Source: an uncultured Saprospiraceae bacterium
GTDB taxonomy: Bacteria > Bacteroidota > Bacteroidia > Chitinophagales > Saprospiraceae
NCBI GenBank assembly: GCA_937923465.1
Contig: CALDUB010000222.1
Location: forward strand, 1 to 39,359
DNA: 39,359 bases
Direction: 5' to 3'
Positions 27,065 through 34,941 of the stretch are shown here, piece by piece. A program made the position numbers and the translations under genes. The notes below the pieces were generated by a model. That model made no database searches. It saw nothing but the letters and a program-made list of their open reading frames with translations, and was not told the DNA's origin. Within the stretch, counting starts at the first letter, position 1, and every line of letters starts with the position of its first letter.

Positions 27065-27084
27065 TCAAACAGCTTCTAAGCAAC
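27065..27084. repeat. 20-base dispersed repeat, copy B
   Basis: Matches 4569-4588 in 19 of 20 bases. It lies about 50 bases upstream of the moxR promoter's -33 element. The remainder of the 26844-27272 gap carries no gene. Confidence 0.6.
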
Positions 27085-27117
27085 ACAAACTACTTCAAGC
27101 CGTTATTAGAATGCTAA

Positions 27118-27149
27118 TTTGAGAGATTGCGAAACAAAGAGTACATTTG
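27118..27149 (+). promoter_or_regulatory. Bacteroidota-type promoter for moxR
   Basis: TTTG at 27118-27121 is followed after exactly 20 bases by TACATTTG at 27142-27149. Both elements match the phylum's primary sigma consensus. Predicted start near 27154, giving a leader of about 120 bases. Confidence 0.65.
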
Positions 27150-27172
27150 TGACGTTTCAAATAGTCTTATGT

Positions 27173-27210
27173 TAAAACGGGAGATATTGTTTGTAATATC
27201 TCCCGTTTTA
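27173..27210 (+). promoter_or_regulatory. Perfect 16-pair leader hairpin before moxR
   Basis: TAAAACGGGAGATATT (27173-27188) is perfectly complementary to 27195-27210 around GTTTGT. It begins about 20 bases after the predicted transcription start and ends in TTTTA, so it could terminate transcripts early. Confidence 0.7.
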
Positions 27211-27272
27211 ATGCACATCACGAATAAAAGAGGATATAAGAAGCTTCTTAAAATTCTCAAAAACCTGAATTC

Positions 27273-28244
27273 ATGGCAAAAACAACATACAAATCCGACG
27301 TAGAAGCGGTTGATGCATTGGCGGCTGCTTATAAAGAATTAAAAGCTGAAATAGGCAATGTAATCGTCGGACAGGATGAGGTAGTGAAAACTGTTATTAT
27401 ATCTCTTTTCGCAAATGGTCACAGCCTTTTGGTAGGTGTGCCTGGTTTGGCGAAGACGCTTTTGGTGAGTACGATTGCACAGGTGTTGGATTTGGATTTT
27501 AAGCGTATTCAATTTACGCCCGACTTGATGCCGACGGACATTACTGGTTCTGAAATTTTGGGAGAGAGTCGTAAATTTGAGTTCAATAGAGGACCAATTT
27601 TCTCTAATATCCTTCTAGCAGATGAGATTAACCGCACACCTCCTAAGACGCAGGCGGCTCTTTTGGAGGCGATGCAAGAGCGTTCTGTTACTGTATCAGG
27701 TGTACGTCATATTTTGCCTTCACCATTTTTTGTATTGGCGACGCAAAATCCGATTGAGCAAGAAGGAACATATCCTTTACCTGAAGCACAATTAGACCGT
27801 TTTATGTTTAACATTCCTTTGGACTATCCTTCTTATGAGGAAGAAGTTGCTGTCGTAAAAGGAACGACCTCTGGTAGTAAGTACAAGTTGAAAAATATTT
27901 TGTCGGGCGACCAGATTTTAGCTTTCCAAGCTTTAATCCGCAAAATTCCAATTGCAGACAATGTATTGGAATACGCAGTATCCTTGGCAACTAAAACACG
28001 TCCGGGTACAGAACGTGCGACAGATAAAGTAAATCAATATATCTCTTGGGGGGCAGGACCTCGTGCTTCACAGTATTTAGTATTGGGAGCGAAGTGCCAT
28101 GCTGCGATTAATGGAAAATATTCTCCAGACATCGAAGATGTACAAGCGATTGCAAAATATGTATTGCGTCACCGTATCGTACGTAACTACAAAGCAGAAG
28201 CGGAAGGTATTACGGAAGAGAATATCATTCAGAGCTTATTTTAA
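27273..28244 (+). CDS. MoxR-family AAA+ ATPase
   Basis: The 323-residue protein has the MoxR ATPase core: Walker A GVPGLAKT at residues 55-62, Walker B ILLADEINR at 112-120 with Asp116-Glu117, sensor 1 in LATQNPIEQEGTYPLPEAQLDRF, and the C-terminal lid with GAGPRASQYL. MoxR ATPases act as chaperones that mature or insert metal into partner proteins, usually with VWA-domain proteins. The customary DUF58 and BatA/BatB genes do not follow; instead a terminator and an unrelated gene do, so this copy is an orphan. It has its own promoter and leader hairpin. Confidence 0.95.
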   Translation: MAKTTYKSDVEAVDALAAAYKELKAEIGNVIVGQDEVVKTVIISLFANGHSLLVGVPGLAKTLLVSTIAQVLDLDFKRIQFTPDLMPTDITGSEILGESRKFEFNRGPIFSNILLADEINRTPPKTQAALLEAMQERSVTVSGVRHILPSPFFVLATQNPIEQEGTYPLPEAQLDRFMFNIPLDYPSYEEEVAVVKGTTSGSKYKLKNILSGDQILAFQALIRKIPIADNVLEYAVSLATKTRPGTERATDKVNQYISWGAGPRASQYLVLGAKCHAAINGKYSPDIEDVQAIAKYVLRHRIVRNYKAEAEGITEENIIQSLF

Positions 28245-28247
28245 ATA

Positions 28248-28386
28248 TAGCTCAGCTTTGTAAGCTGATAGTTTATCGGGTTTTCAACCCGAAACAAACG
28301 GCATTGACTGAAAAGTCAATGCCGTTTGTGCGTACGGGATACGGGTCATAAAATCATTTGACGTTTCTGTTTGCAAAGCTGAGCTA
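28248..28386. repeat. Nested inverted repeat downstream of moxR
   Basis: TAGCTCAGCTTTG (28248-28260) is the exact reverse complement of 28374-28386. The 113-base interior holds a CGGGTT/AACCCG hairpin and the moxR terminator. Confidence 0.7.
28294..28329 (+). terminator. moxR terminator
   Basis: ACAAACGGCATTGACT (28294-28309) pairs perfectly with 28314-28329 around the tetraloop GAAA. Located 50 bases after the moxR stop; it lacks a T run, so termination strength is uncertain. Confidence 0.65.
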
Positions 28387-28398
28387 CGTATAATTTTT

Positions 28399-28453
28399 GG
28401 TTCTCTGACAAATCACTGCTTGTCCCGCAACGCGGGAGGATTTGTCAAAGAAC
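28399..28453. repeat. Hairpin overlapping the end of the 82-residue gene
   Basis: TTCTCTGACAAATC pairs with GATTTGTCAAAGAA with one mismatch, enclosing CCCGC/GCGGG. The stop codon and last codons of the leftward gene lie in one arm. The left arm with its flank, 28399-28414, recurs inverted at 5319-5334. Confidence 0.65.
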
Positions 28454-28693
28454 GTAATTTTTTAGAAAATCTAAAACCTTCTCCTTTGGCATTTCACAAG
28501 GCTTAAAATTTTCTCCTGTCTTTGTCAGATAAAAATTAAAACTAATAAAATCTGTCCCCCCCAATTCTTCCGCAAAAACCTTCGCGCTTTTACCCTGATT
28601 AAAGTCTCGACGGGTTAGGCTGTATTTTTTGCCTTGGAAAAATACTTCAGAATAGCCCAAGGGTATTTTGTCAATTAATTCTTTCATATTCAA
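28445..28693 (-). CDS. Small uncharacterised protein (82 residues)
   Basis: The protein reads as one compact alpha/beta domain with phrases IPLGYSEVFFQGKKYSLTRR, AEELGGTDFISFNFYLT and PCEMPKEKVLDFLK. I recall similar small Bacteroidota proteins, some labelled peptide methionine sulfoxide reductase in databases, but there is no MsrA or MsrB active-site pattern here, so I leave function open. No signal peptide. It is divergent from tsaB, 58 bases apart. Its C-terminal codons and stop lie within a hairpin. Confidence 0.75.
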   Translation of the reverse strand: MNMKELIDKIPLGYSEVFFQGKKYSLTRRDFNQGKSAKVFAEELGGTDFISFNFYLTKTGENFKPCEMPKEKVLDFLKNYVL

Positions 28694-28751
28694 ATTTCGA
28701 GTGATTTGTCTATCTTCGCGTTATTATTTCAAAAATGATACTTTAAATTAA

Positions 28752-29453
28752 ATGCAAGAGAGTTCTCCACTAATTTTAAACATTGAATCCGCCACGGATA
28801 TCTGCTCTGTTTCTCTCAGTCGCGGCACTGAAATCCTTTCTTTTCGCGAAACGCAAGAAACCTTCGCGCACTCAAAAGTATTGACTTTATTGATAGAAGA
28901 CTGCCTTGGCGAAAAAAATATTCAGCTAAAAGATTTAGACGCCGTGGCTGTCAGTAGAGGTCCTGGGAGCTATACTTCCTTGCGAGTAGGTAGTTCGGTT
29001 GCAAAAGGAATTTGCTACGCATTAGACAAACCCCTGTTGGCTTTAGATACATTAAAGTCTTTAGCCTTAGCTACTTATGCCATTGAAGGCGATGCAGACG
29101 CTATTTACGCGCCGATGATAGATGCCCGCCGTATGGAATGCTACACGGCACACTTTTCTGCCTCAGGAGACCGCTTGACAGACACTGCCGCTGAAGTTAT
29201 TACAGAAAATTCTTATTCAAATATTTTTAAATCTGAAAAAAAGATAATATTTTGTGGCAGCGGAGCAGAAAAATGTCGTTCCGTATTACTTTCCCCCCTT
29301 GCATTTTTTTCCCCTATAGTATGTTCTGCTATGTATTTGCCCCCTTTGGCAGTACAGACATTTGTTGAAAAACGTTTTGAAGATATCGCTTATTTTGAGC
29401 CGGAATACTTCAAGGCGCCGAATATTACGAAGTCTAAAAAGAAGTTGCTTTAA
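28752..29453 (+). CDS. tsaB: tRNA t6A biosynthesis protein TsaB
   Basis: The 233-residue protein is an ASKHA-fold TsaB: LNIESATDICSVSLSRG at the N-terminus, the diagnostic SRGPGSYTSLRVGSSVAKG near residue 68, LALDTLKSLA and YAPMIDARRMECYTA. TsaB scaffolds TsaD and TsaE in adding threonylcarbamoyl to A37 of ANN-decoding tRNAs. It lacks the metal ligands of TsaD, as expected. No other tsa or rimI gene is adjacent. The gene begins 58 bases from the divergent small gene. Confidence 0.95.
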   Translation: MQESSPLILNIESATDICSVSLSRGTEILSFRETQETFAHSKVLTLLIEDCLGEKNIQLKDLDAVAVSRGPGSYTSLRVGSSVAKGICYALDKPLLALDTLKSLALATYAIEGDADAIYAPMIDARRMECYTAHFSASGDRLTDTAAEVITENSYSNIFKSEKKIIFCGSGAEKCRSVLLSPLAFFSPIVCSAMYLPPLAVQTFVEKRFEDIAYFEPEYFKAPNITKSKKKLL

Positions 29454-29987
29454 GCGATAACTTTTAAGAAATTACTTTTGATAACTGTGATTTAGGTCTT
29501 TTTCATCTTGTTTTGATGATGTAAAAATCTAGATTTTAAGGTCAAAAGTCTAATATCTCTAAAAAGGATTTTTCGTTTTTCCCCGTCAACAAATAATTTT
29601 TATTTTTTTATCCCTCTTTTCTCAAGAACCGTTATTACAAAAATACTTCTGATTCTGTGCGCTCCACATTATCTAGACGTGTCTATAATCTAATCTTTTT
29701 ACAACTGTTTGGGTCGTGAAAAAGTCGATTTTTCGTGGATTTAGGCATCGATTTTTGCTATGGTAAGGGATTCACAATCAATAACTTAGGTTTTTTATTT
29801 GTGCTCAAATTGTCAAAAAACGAATAAGAATTAAATTTAAATTAAGAAAACTTTTTTATTGTGAATTAAATTCTTTTATTTTGACCTGATTTTTAGAAAC
29901 TTACACATAGCTTAAATTCGTCATGCTTACAATTGGTACGATTTTCGATTTTTGGCTAACAACATTCTATTTTAAATAAACATTCAT
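29454..29987. other. AT-rich gap before the first ArsR gene
   Basis: No credible gene. Two near-identical 11-base words GAATTAAATTT (29828-29838) and GAATTAAATTC (29863-29873) lie 115-160 bases before the regulator and could be operator half-sites; this is speculative. Confidence 0.4.
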
Positions 29988-30326
29988 ATGAGAAAGCAAA
30001 AAAACGAAACTGTTACATTAAAGAAGGGAAAACAGGATATTCAGCTCGACTACGCAGAGCTACGCAAAGCTGTATTGGTACTCCGTGCAGTTAATCACAA
30101 ATTACGTCAACGTGTCATCGACCTTTTAGAAGAGCACGAGCGCATGACTGTGACTGACATCTACATCAAATTACGTTTGGAGCAATCTGTAGCTTCTCAA
30201 CACTTAGCGATTTTACGTCGTGCAGGAGTTGTAGCAACAGAGCGTCACGGAAAATTCATTTACTATGCATTGGACCAAGAGCGTTTGTCTCAAATTTCAA
30301 GATTAGTTGAAGAGTTAGCTGCGTAA
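29988..30326 (+). CDS. ArsR-family winged-helix regulator (paralogue 1)
   Basis: The 112-residue protein is an ArsR/SmtB-type winged helix. Helices cover LRAVNHKLRQRVIDLLEE, the recognition region LEQSVASQHLAILRRAG, and the wing VVATERHGKFIYYAL. It contains no cysteine and lacks the ELCVCDL arsenic site, so it should not sense arsenic through the classical motif. The basic N-terminal arm (MRKQKN...KKGKQ) may add DNA contacts. It shares the LEQSxxSQHLxILRxAG core with a second ArsR gene 746 bases downstream. No arsenic or efflux genes are nearby, so the target and ligand are unknown. CGT-rich arginine codon use suggests good expression. Confidence 0.92.
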   Translation: MRKQKNETVTLKKGKQDIQLDYAELRKAVLVLRAVNHKLRQRVIDLLEEHERMTVTDIYIKLRLEQSVASQHLAILRRAGVVATERHGKFIYYALDQERLSQISRLVEELAA

Positions 30327-30952
30327 TTAGATTTTACAAAAGTTTTTCTTTTTTAGTAAAAGAAATCAAATAACTTAGACTACAATACTCATACTTTTTC
30401 TTTCTAAAAAAAATCCAAGAGATAATAGTTTTATAGCTCAGCTATGCAGCGATTTTTTTGAATTCTTTAGAAGAAAAATTAAAAAGATATTGTTAATCCA
30501 ACTTATTTAATTTCTCTTTAATGCGAATTTTTTATGATGTGATAATCTTGAAAATAAGAGTTAATTGAGGATTTAAATCTTGATTTTTATAAAAGTTTTT
30601 AACTTTTTGACAATTAGGAAAATATTCTTAAATTTTCATTTTAATATTCATTATCACAAGTGATTTTTATTTCCCCAAAATGAGGAGAAAAAGCAGAAGA
30701 ATCGATAGGATTATACCCTTGGTTTGAGTTCGAGACACAAAGCACAAAAAACATAAAAATTGTGTTGTTAACGAAAAATAACTTTTTATCGATAATTTTT
30801 TTTCGAATAAGAAAAAAATGCTTTTCAACTACTTGTTTTGTCACATAACAGTTTTTCGTCAATCCCATGACAAACAGTTACAAGGGTAAAACGTATAGAA
30901 AAAGCTTACACATCATTTATTTTTCTAATATTTTCACTTGAAGTTCGTAGTG
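30327..30952. other. Gap between the two ArsR genes
   Basis: Very AT-rich, with a weak leftward frame at 30641-30868 that I do not accept. A rightward transcript ending at the 30953-30990 terminator would leave room for a small RNA, but no promoter or known RNA fold was identified. Confidence 0.4.
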
Positions 30953-30990
30953 AAAAAATGCTGTCAGCCACGAGGTTGACAGCATTTTTT
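30953..30990. terminator. Strong terminator upstream of the second ArsR gene
   Basis: AAAAAATGCTGTCAGCC (30953-30969) pairs with 30974-30990 around ACGA with one wobble, ending in a run of eight T. Functional in either direction. Confidence 0.85.
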
Positions 30991-31000
30991 TTGGAGATTT

Positions 31001-31032
31001 TTTGAATAAAATGAAAATTAAACGCATATTTG
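31001..31032 (+). promoter_or_regulatory. Promoter for the second ArsR gene
   Basis: TTTG at 31001-31004 and CATATTTG at 31025-31032 are 20 bases apart, as in the moxR and HAD promoters. Predicted start near 31037, 36 bases before the ATG. Confidence 0.55.
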
Positions 31033-31072
31033 CTTTGCACATTAGTTTTCATACTCCAAATTTATTACTTCT

Positions 31073-31396
31073 ATGAGAAAAGCTAAGGTTATTATTAACC
31101 ATGAGAAACTGGCTGATTCTTCAGAAATCCTACGGGCTTTGGCCCATCCTCTACGTATGCGGATTCTGGAATTTATTGACGAAAATGGCACGATTAACGT
31201 CAACAAGATTTACAATACTTTGAAGTTGGAGCAATCCATTACTTCTCAGCACTTACGCATTTTGCGTATTGCGGGATTAGTGGAAACCAGCCGTGAAGGT
31301 AAATTTATCCATTACAGTATCAACTACGATAGATTGACACATTCAATGAATGCAATTAATGTATTCTTGGATGCTATTAACGAAGAAAAGGAATAG
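31073..31396 (+). CDS. ArsR-family winged-helix regulator (paralogue 2)
   Basis: The 107-residue protein is a second ArsR-type winged helix with LRALAHPLRMRILEFI, recognition segment LEQSITSQHLRILRIAG and wing LVETSREGKFIHYSI. It is cysteine-free like its upstream paralogue, and the near-identical recognition helix suggests that both may read similar operators or form heterodimers. It has its own predicted promoter and is insulated upstream by a strong terminator. No adjacent metal resistance or transport gene gives a clue to ligand. Confidence 0.92.
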   Translation: MRKAKVIINHEKLADSSEILRALAHPLRMRILEFIDENGTINVNKIYNTLKLEQSITSQHLRILRIAGLVETSREGKFIHYSINYDRLTHSMNAINVFLDAINEEKE

Positions 31397-31728
31397 TAAT
31401 AGTTTTATTTGTCCGAAAGTGTAACAACATAACCAACGCTGAAAGATTAACTAAACAAAGACTAAATCAAACTTAAGTACTCGTTAGATTTCGATTAATT
31501 GAGCAAACACACAAAGGAATTTTGAATAAAGAGTTTTGAGTTTTGAATGAGTTAAATTATTCAAAATACAAAGTCATTTTTCTTATTTCCGAAACAGGTA
31601 ATTCCGTAACTGGAATTGCCTTGCTGTGTTTTGTTAGCTCAGTAAAAAATATGCTGAAATAAATTGTAAAGTAATTTTGAAAATATTTAACAATCAAGAA
31701 GTTAGAAATATTCAAAATCCAACATTTA
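31397..31728. other. AT-rich gap with stuttering short repeats
   Basis: No credible gene. Words such as TTTTGAATAAAGAGTTTTGAG (shortened here) recur loosely around 31519-31545, and ATTCAAAAT/ATTCAACAT words occur at 31552-31560 and 31708-31738. Confidence 0.4.
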
Positions 31729-32331
31729 TCATTCAACATTATTTTCAATCTCCCAACCGTACTTATTCCAATCTTCCTCAAAGTCGATATCAGATAAGCG
31801 CTCTGTCAAATGACAAGAAGCGTCAAGGGCGTTTATACGTTTAAGCGTAGTTGGAAATACGCTTTCTGTGCTCCATTCTACATTTTCAAAAACTGTTGGT
31901 TGATAGCTACGCATTCCTAGTAGATAGTAGCCGCCGTCAAAGGTAGGTCCAACCACAAAGTCATTCTTATTCAAAGCATCAAAAGCTTCCTGGACAATCT
32001 CTGGTGTCAAACTCGCGCAATCACTCCCTACAATCACAACCTTATCATGCGTTTTAAATCCTTCTTCAAATGCCGCAGACATACGCCCACCAAGGTCAGT
32101 TTCTACTTGGAGATGTTTTTGAAAGTCTTCATTTGACCAATCATCCCCACGATTTATTTCTTGGCTGTAAAAAAGTAGGCGAGAAGTATCAATCGCTGTT
32201 GCAATCTTGCGCGTATGCTTCATCAATTCTATATAAATCTGCAAAGCACGTTCATCGCCAGCTGTTTTGGCGATGCGGGTTTTGACTTTCCCTAATTCAG
32301 GATTTTTGACAAAGATAATTAGTGCTTTCAT
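31729..32331 (-). CDS. DUF2064/TIGR04282 glycosyltransferase-like protein
   Basis: The 200-residue protein has a GT-A type nucleotidyl-sugar fold: MKALIIFVKNPELGKVKTRI at the start, DLGGRMSAAFEEGF, VVIVGSDCASLTPE with the acidic SDC motif, and VVGPTFDGGYYLLGM. TIGR04282 members are named for arsenosugar biosynthesis in cyanobacteria, but most bacterial members are uncharacterised. The nearby ArsR regulators do not strengthen that name, because they lack arsenic sites and point away. The end overlaps no other gene. Confidence 0.9.
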   Translation of the reverse strand: MKALIIFVKNPELGKVKTRIAKTAGDERALQIYIELMKHTRKIATAIDTSRLLFYSQEINRGDDWSNEDFQKHLQVETDLGGRMSAAFEEGFKTHDKVVIVGSDCASLTPEIVQEAFDALNKNDFVVGPTFDGGYYLLGMRSYQPTVFENVEWSTESVFPTTLKRINALDASCHLTERLSDIDFEEDWNKYGWEIENNVE

Positions 32332-32489
32332 AGTTTTGTTTATAGTCTACGTGTGATGATTCTTTTTTGATAATGATTTTCATGATTTGTAAGATTTTTA
32401 TGAGGCTTTTCGCTAAAGCTCGAAAAGTTGCGACATTCCGCATAAAATCATATGGATTATCATCAGAGAAAATGAATTTCTTTCTAAAA

Positions 32490-32643
32490 TAGACTTGTTT
32501 GTAGATAAGGAATACGTATATGAAATTTATATTTTTTCGTTAGTTTTCTTTAAAAAATAAGTGCATACCGTGTTCCGACGCTTTGCTCGGGAGCGGAATA
32601 AAGATATTTTCATATGCGTGTTTATTATTTGTAAACAAGTCTA
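32490..32643. repeat. Long imperfect inverted repeat
   Basis: Segment 32490-32525 (begins TAGACTTGTTT) matches the reverse complement of 32608-32643 at roughly three quarters of positions, with a TTCCG/CGGAA hairpin near the centre. The surrounding gap 32332-32953 has no supported gene. A TTTCTTTTGG/CCAAAAGAAA hairpin lies at 32767-32793, and GTTCAT words stutter at 32927-32949. Confidence 0.6.
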
Positions 32644-32953
32644 ATAGCTGAGAGAATATCTCATATATTCAAAATTTGCATTTTCATGTGAACTCGTCGC
32701 TTTTGACGGGAGGCAAGCCCTGTGTACTGTTTGACTGGAGGGAGTTTTCACAGGGTAGCGTTTTTGTTTCTTTTGGGGCAATGCCAAAAGAAAATAGAAA
32801 GAACTGAAAGTAACGGTTACCAACTAACATCATAAAGAACTGAAAATTAAATCATGTTTGCAATCTTCACTAAAATATTGCAGCATATAAGAACATCTAC
32901 GATTATTTTCTATCAAGCGGTTCATCGTTTAACTGTTCATGGTTCATAGTTTT

Positions 32954-34753
32954 CTAAATCTCATCCGCAGGAATCCGTATCCCCATTTGCGACATCAAAA
33001 TCGTCGCATTAAAACTCTCACTCACCCCAGGCTTGACTTTATAATCAAAAAATAACTTCCCGTCGTGAATCTGAACCTCAATCCGTAGATTTTCAACCGC
33101 ACCATCATATTGCTTTTCAAGAACACCAAGGTCTAAATCATGCGTTGCAATAATCCCCGAACCTTTCGCTTCAATCAACTGACGAATAAGCGCTTTCGAA
33201 CCTGTATGGCGGTCACGCGAGTTCGTTCCTTTCAAGATTTCATCCAGTAGAAAGAAAATATTCTCTCCACTTTCAACGGCTTCGATAATAAATTTTAGAC
33301 GCTTCAATTCTGCATAAAACGAAGACGTACTTTCGTGTAAAGCATCTTCTGTCCGCATACTCGTATAAACTTTTAACGGAGGTAAAGACAACTTTTTAGC
33401 ACAGACAGGCGCACCAATTTGAGCTAAAACGATATTCAAACCGACCGTACGCATGAAGGTACTTTTACCAGCCATATTCGAACCTGTGACAAGTTTTAAA
33501 TGCCCTTTTGTTGGAATAGAAATATCATTATTAATTCGTTTCGTCTTGGGGATTAAAGGATGCCCTAATTCTTCTGCGCGAACGATTGCTGCTTTATTTA
33601 TTTCTGGAAAAGTCCAGTCAGGATTATTGTAATAGGCTGTTGCTAAGCTGTTTAGAGCTTCAAATTCTGCTAGGGCTTCGAACCATTTCGGTAGTAAAAT
33701 GTTTTGAGCAGAACGCCATTCTTCTAGTTTTTTTACTTGTTTCAAATCCCAGAGAACACTGAAATTAAAAAAGATAGCAAAGAAATTATTACGGAGATTT
33801 AATTGACTGATGATATAAGACAATTCAGAAATTTGCTCAGAAGCAGATTTATTTTCAAGAAAGAAAACCTCACGGAGTTCTTTTAATTTGGGTGCTGTAA
33901 ATTCTTGTTTTTCAATATGCTCAATCATCGAAGCATAACCAGCTAGGATTTTTTCGGCTTTATTTGTTTGCTGGTGCGTGATATTGATACGTTCAACAGT
34001 TTGCTTTAATGCGTAGCCCGCAGGAAGGAAAAATAAAATCACTGCATACCAAGGAAGGAGCGTCAACCACAAAACTAAACCACCCAAAGCCAAGAAAGGC
34101 GCAAGGAAAATAAGCGTCTTCCAAAGAGAATTATTAGAAATATATGGTTCTTCGTGCAGCCACTTTTTCAATTCATCCACATGCGTAATATCATCTTCCG
34201 TAGCCAGTCCAACGGCTTGGAATTCCTGTCTCCAAATCATTTTGTCCTTCAATTCAGTCAAAGAGACTTGACGACGCGTAACTTCGGTAAAATCAACAGG
34301 ATAACGCAAGTAATCAGCCAATCGCTCATGTCCAATAGCAGAGGCAGTACGATTTGTTGATTGAAAATAAGAGTGCTCTCCAAAGATATCTAAATCTGTG
34401 GTATAAGGATGTTCTGGATTGACATAGCGTTTTCCTCCGTCAAATACAGAGTAATCTTCATCGAGAAAAGAGAGTTCTTTTTGATTGATGATGACTAAGT
34501 TTTCATTTAACTCTTGTTCTCTTTTTACAGCATTGTGCCAAGTAATAAAGCGTGAAAAACCCAATAAGAATATCACAATACCTGCAATGCCAAGACCGAC
34601 ATGATATGTGAAAAGTAAAATAATTATTGCCAAAGCAATAATAAATGTCACCAATCGAATCAAAGAAAAACGTACATATTTCGACTTTAATGCTGTCGCA
34701 TTTGCCGAGAAGTCAGCGACACGTTTTTCATATATTTCTCTTAAATTCTCCAT
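32954..34753 (-). CDS. Membrane-anchored MutS-family ATPase
   Basis: The 599-residue protein has two N-terminal hydrophobic segments (about 31-50 and 52-70), two more at about 211-231 and 233-248, a helical lever-like region, and a C-terminal MutS ABC-type ATPase. That ATPase has Walker A TGSNMAGKST (423-432), a STSSFYAELKRL signature, Walker B FFLLDEILKGT (500-510) and His538 in IATHDLDL. It lacks the mismatch-recognition domain with Phe-x-Glu and the connector domain of true MutS. MutS-like proteins with membrane segments occur in Bacteroidota, but I know of no established function. It should sit in the inner membrane with the ATPase in the cytoplasm. It is monocistronic and divergent from the M24 peptidase gene. 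Confidence 0.93.
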   Translation of the reverse strand: MENLREIYEKRVADFSANATALKSKYVRFSLIRLVTFIIALAIIILLFTYHVGLGIAGIVIFLLGFSRFITWHNAVKREQELNENLVIINQKELSFLDEDYSVFDGGKRYVNPEHPYTTDLDIFGEHSYFQSTNRTASAIGHERLADYLRYPVDFTEVTRRQVSLTELKDKMIWRQEFQAVGLATEDDITHVDELKKWLHEEPYISNNSLWKTLIFLAPFLALGGLVLWLTLLPWYAVILFFLPAGYALKQTVERINITHQQTNKAEKILAGYASMIEHIEKQEFTAPKLKELREVFFLENKSASEQISELSYIISQLNLRNNFFAIFFNFSVLWDLKQVKKLEEWRSAQNILLPKWFEALAEFEALNSLATAYYNNPDWTFPEINKAAIVRAEELGHPLIPKTKRINNDISIPTKGHLKLVTGSNMAGKSTFMRTVGLNIVLAQIGAPVCAKKLSLPPLKVYTSMRTEDALHESTSSFYAELKRLKFIIEAVESGENIFFLLDEILKGTNSRDRHTGSKALIRQLIEAKGSGIIATHDLDLGVLEKQYDGAVENLRIEVQIHDGKLFFDYKVKPGVSESFNATILMSQMGIRIPADEI

Positions 34754-34757
34754 GCTG

Positions 34758-34790
34758 CAAATGTAGAAAGGAACTGGGAATAATAGTCAA
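34758..34790 (-). promoter_or_regulatory. Promoter for the MutS-like gene; near-leaderless mRNA
   Basis: On the reverse strand TTG (34790-34788) and TACATTTG (34765-34758) are 22 bases apart. The -7 element ends 4 bases before the ATG, so the transcript would have almost no leader. Confidence 0.45.
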
Positions 34791-34851
34791 TATACGCTCG
34801 AAAACCTTTGTCTTTAACGCTTCTTTAAAGAGATAAATTAGGAAAATGTTA

Positions 34852-34859
34852 TACATTTG
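34852..34859 (+). promoter_or_regulatory. Possible -7 element for the M24 peptidase gene
   Basis: TACATTTG matches TAnnTTTG 82 bases before the start. No -33 match at 20 bases. Confidence 0.35.
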
Positions 34860-34941
34860 TTTTCTTCTAAAATTAAGCTAAGCTCAACCGAAGAGTTTTG
34901 CCACCGTCAATGGTTAACCAACAACGTTCAACTAAAGAAAT

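Noticed and set aside
28445-28693. Peptide methionine sulfoxide reductase
   Set aside because: The catalytic cysteine patterns of MsrA and MsrB are absent; only a database label for similar proteins suggests it.
30641-30868. Leftward 75-codon open frame between the ArsR genes
   Set aside because: Composition follows the AT-rich gap, there is no family resemblance and no promoter or ribosome site.
31557-31781. Leftward 74-codon open frame overlapping the DUF2064 gene end
   Set aside because: It overlaps a real gene in another frame and covers stuttering repeats.
29988-32331. Arsenic resistance or arsenosugar locus
   Set aside because: The ArsR proteins lack arsenic-binding cysteines, no arsenite pump or reductase is present, and the TIGR04282 name alone is weak.
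32641-32823. Leftward 60-codon open frame
   Set aside because: It overlaps a hairpin and repeat-rich sequence and has no recognisable domain.
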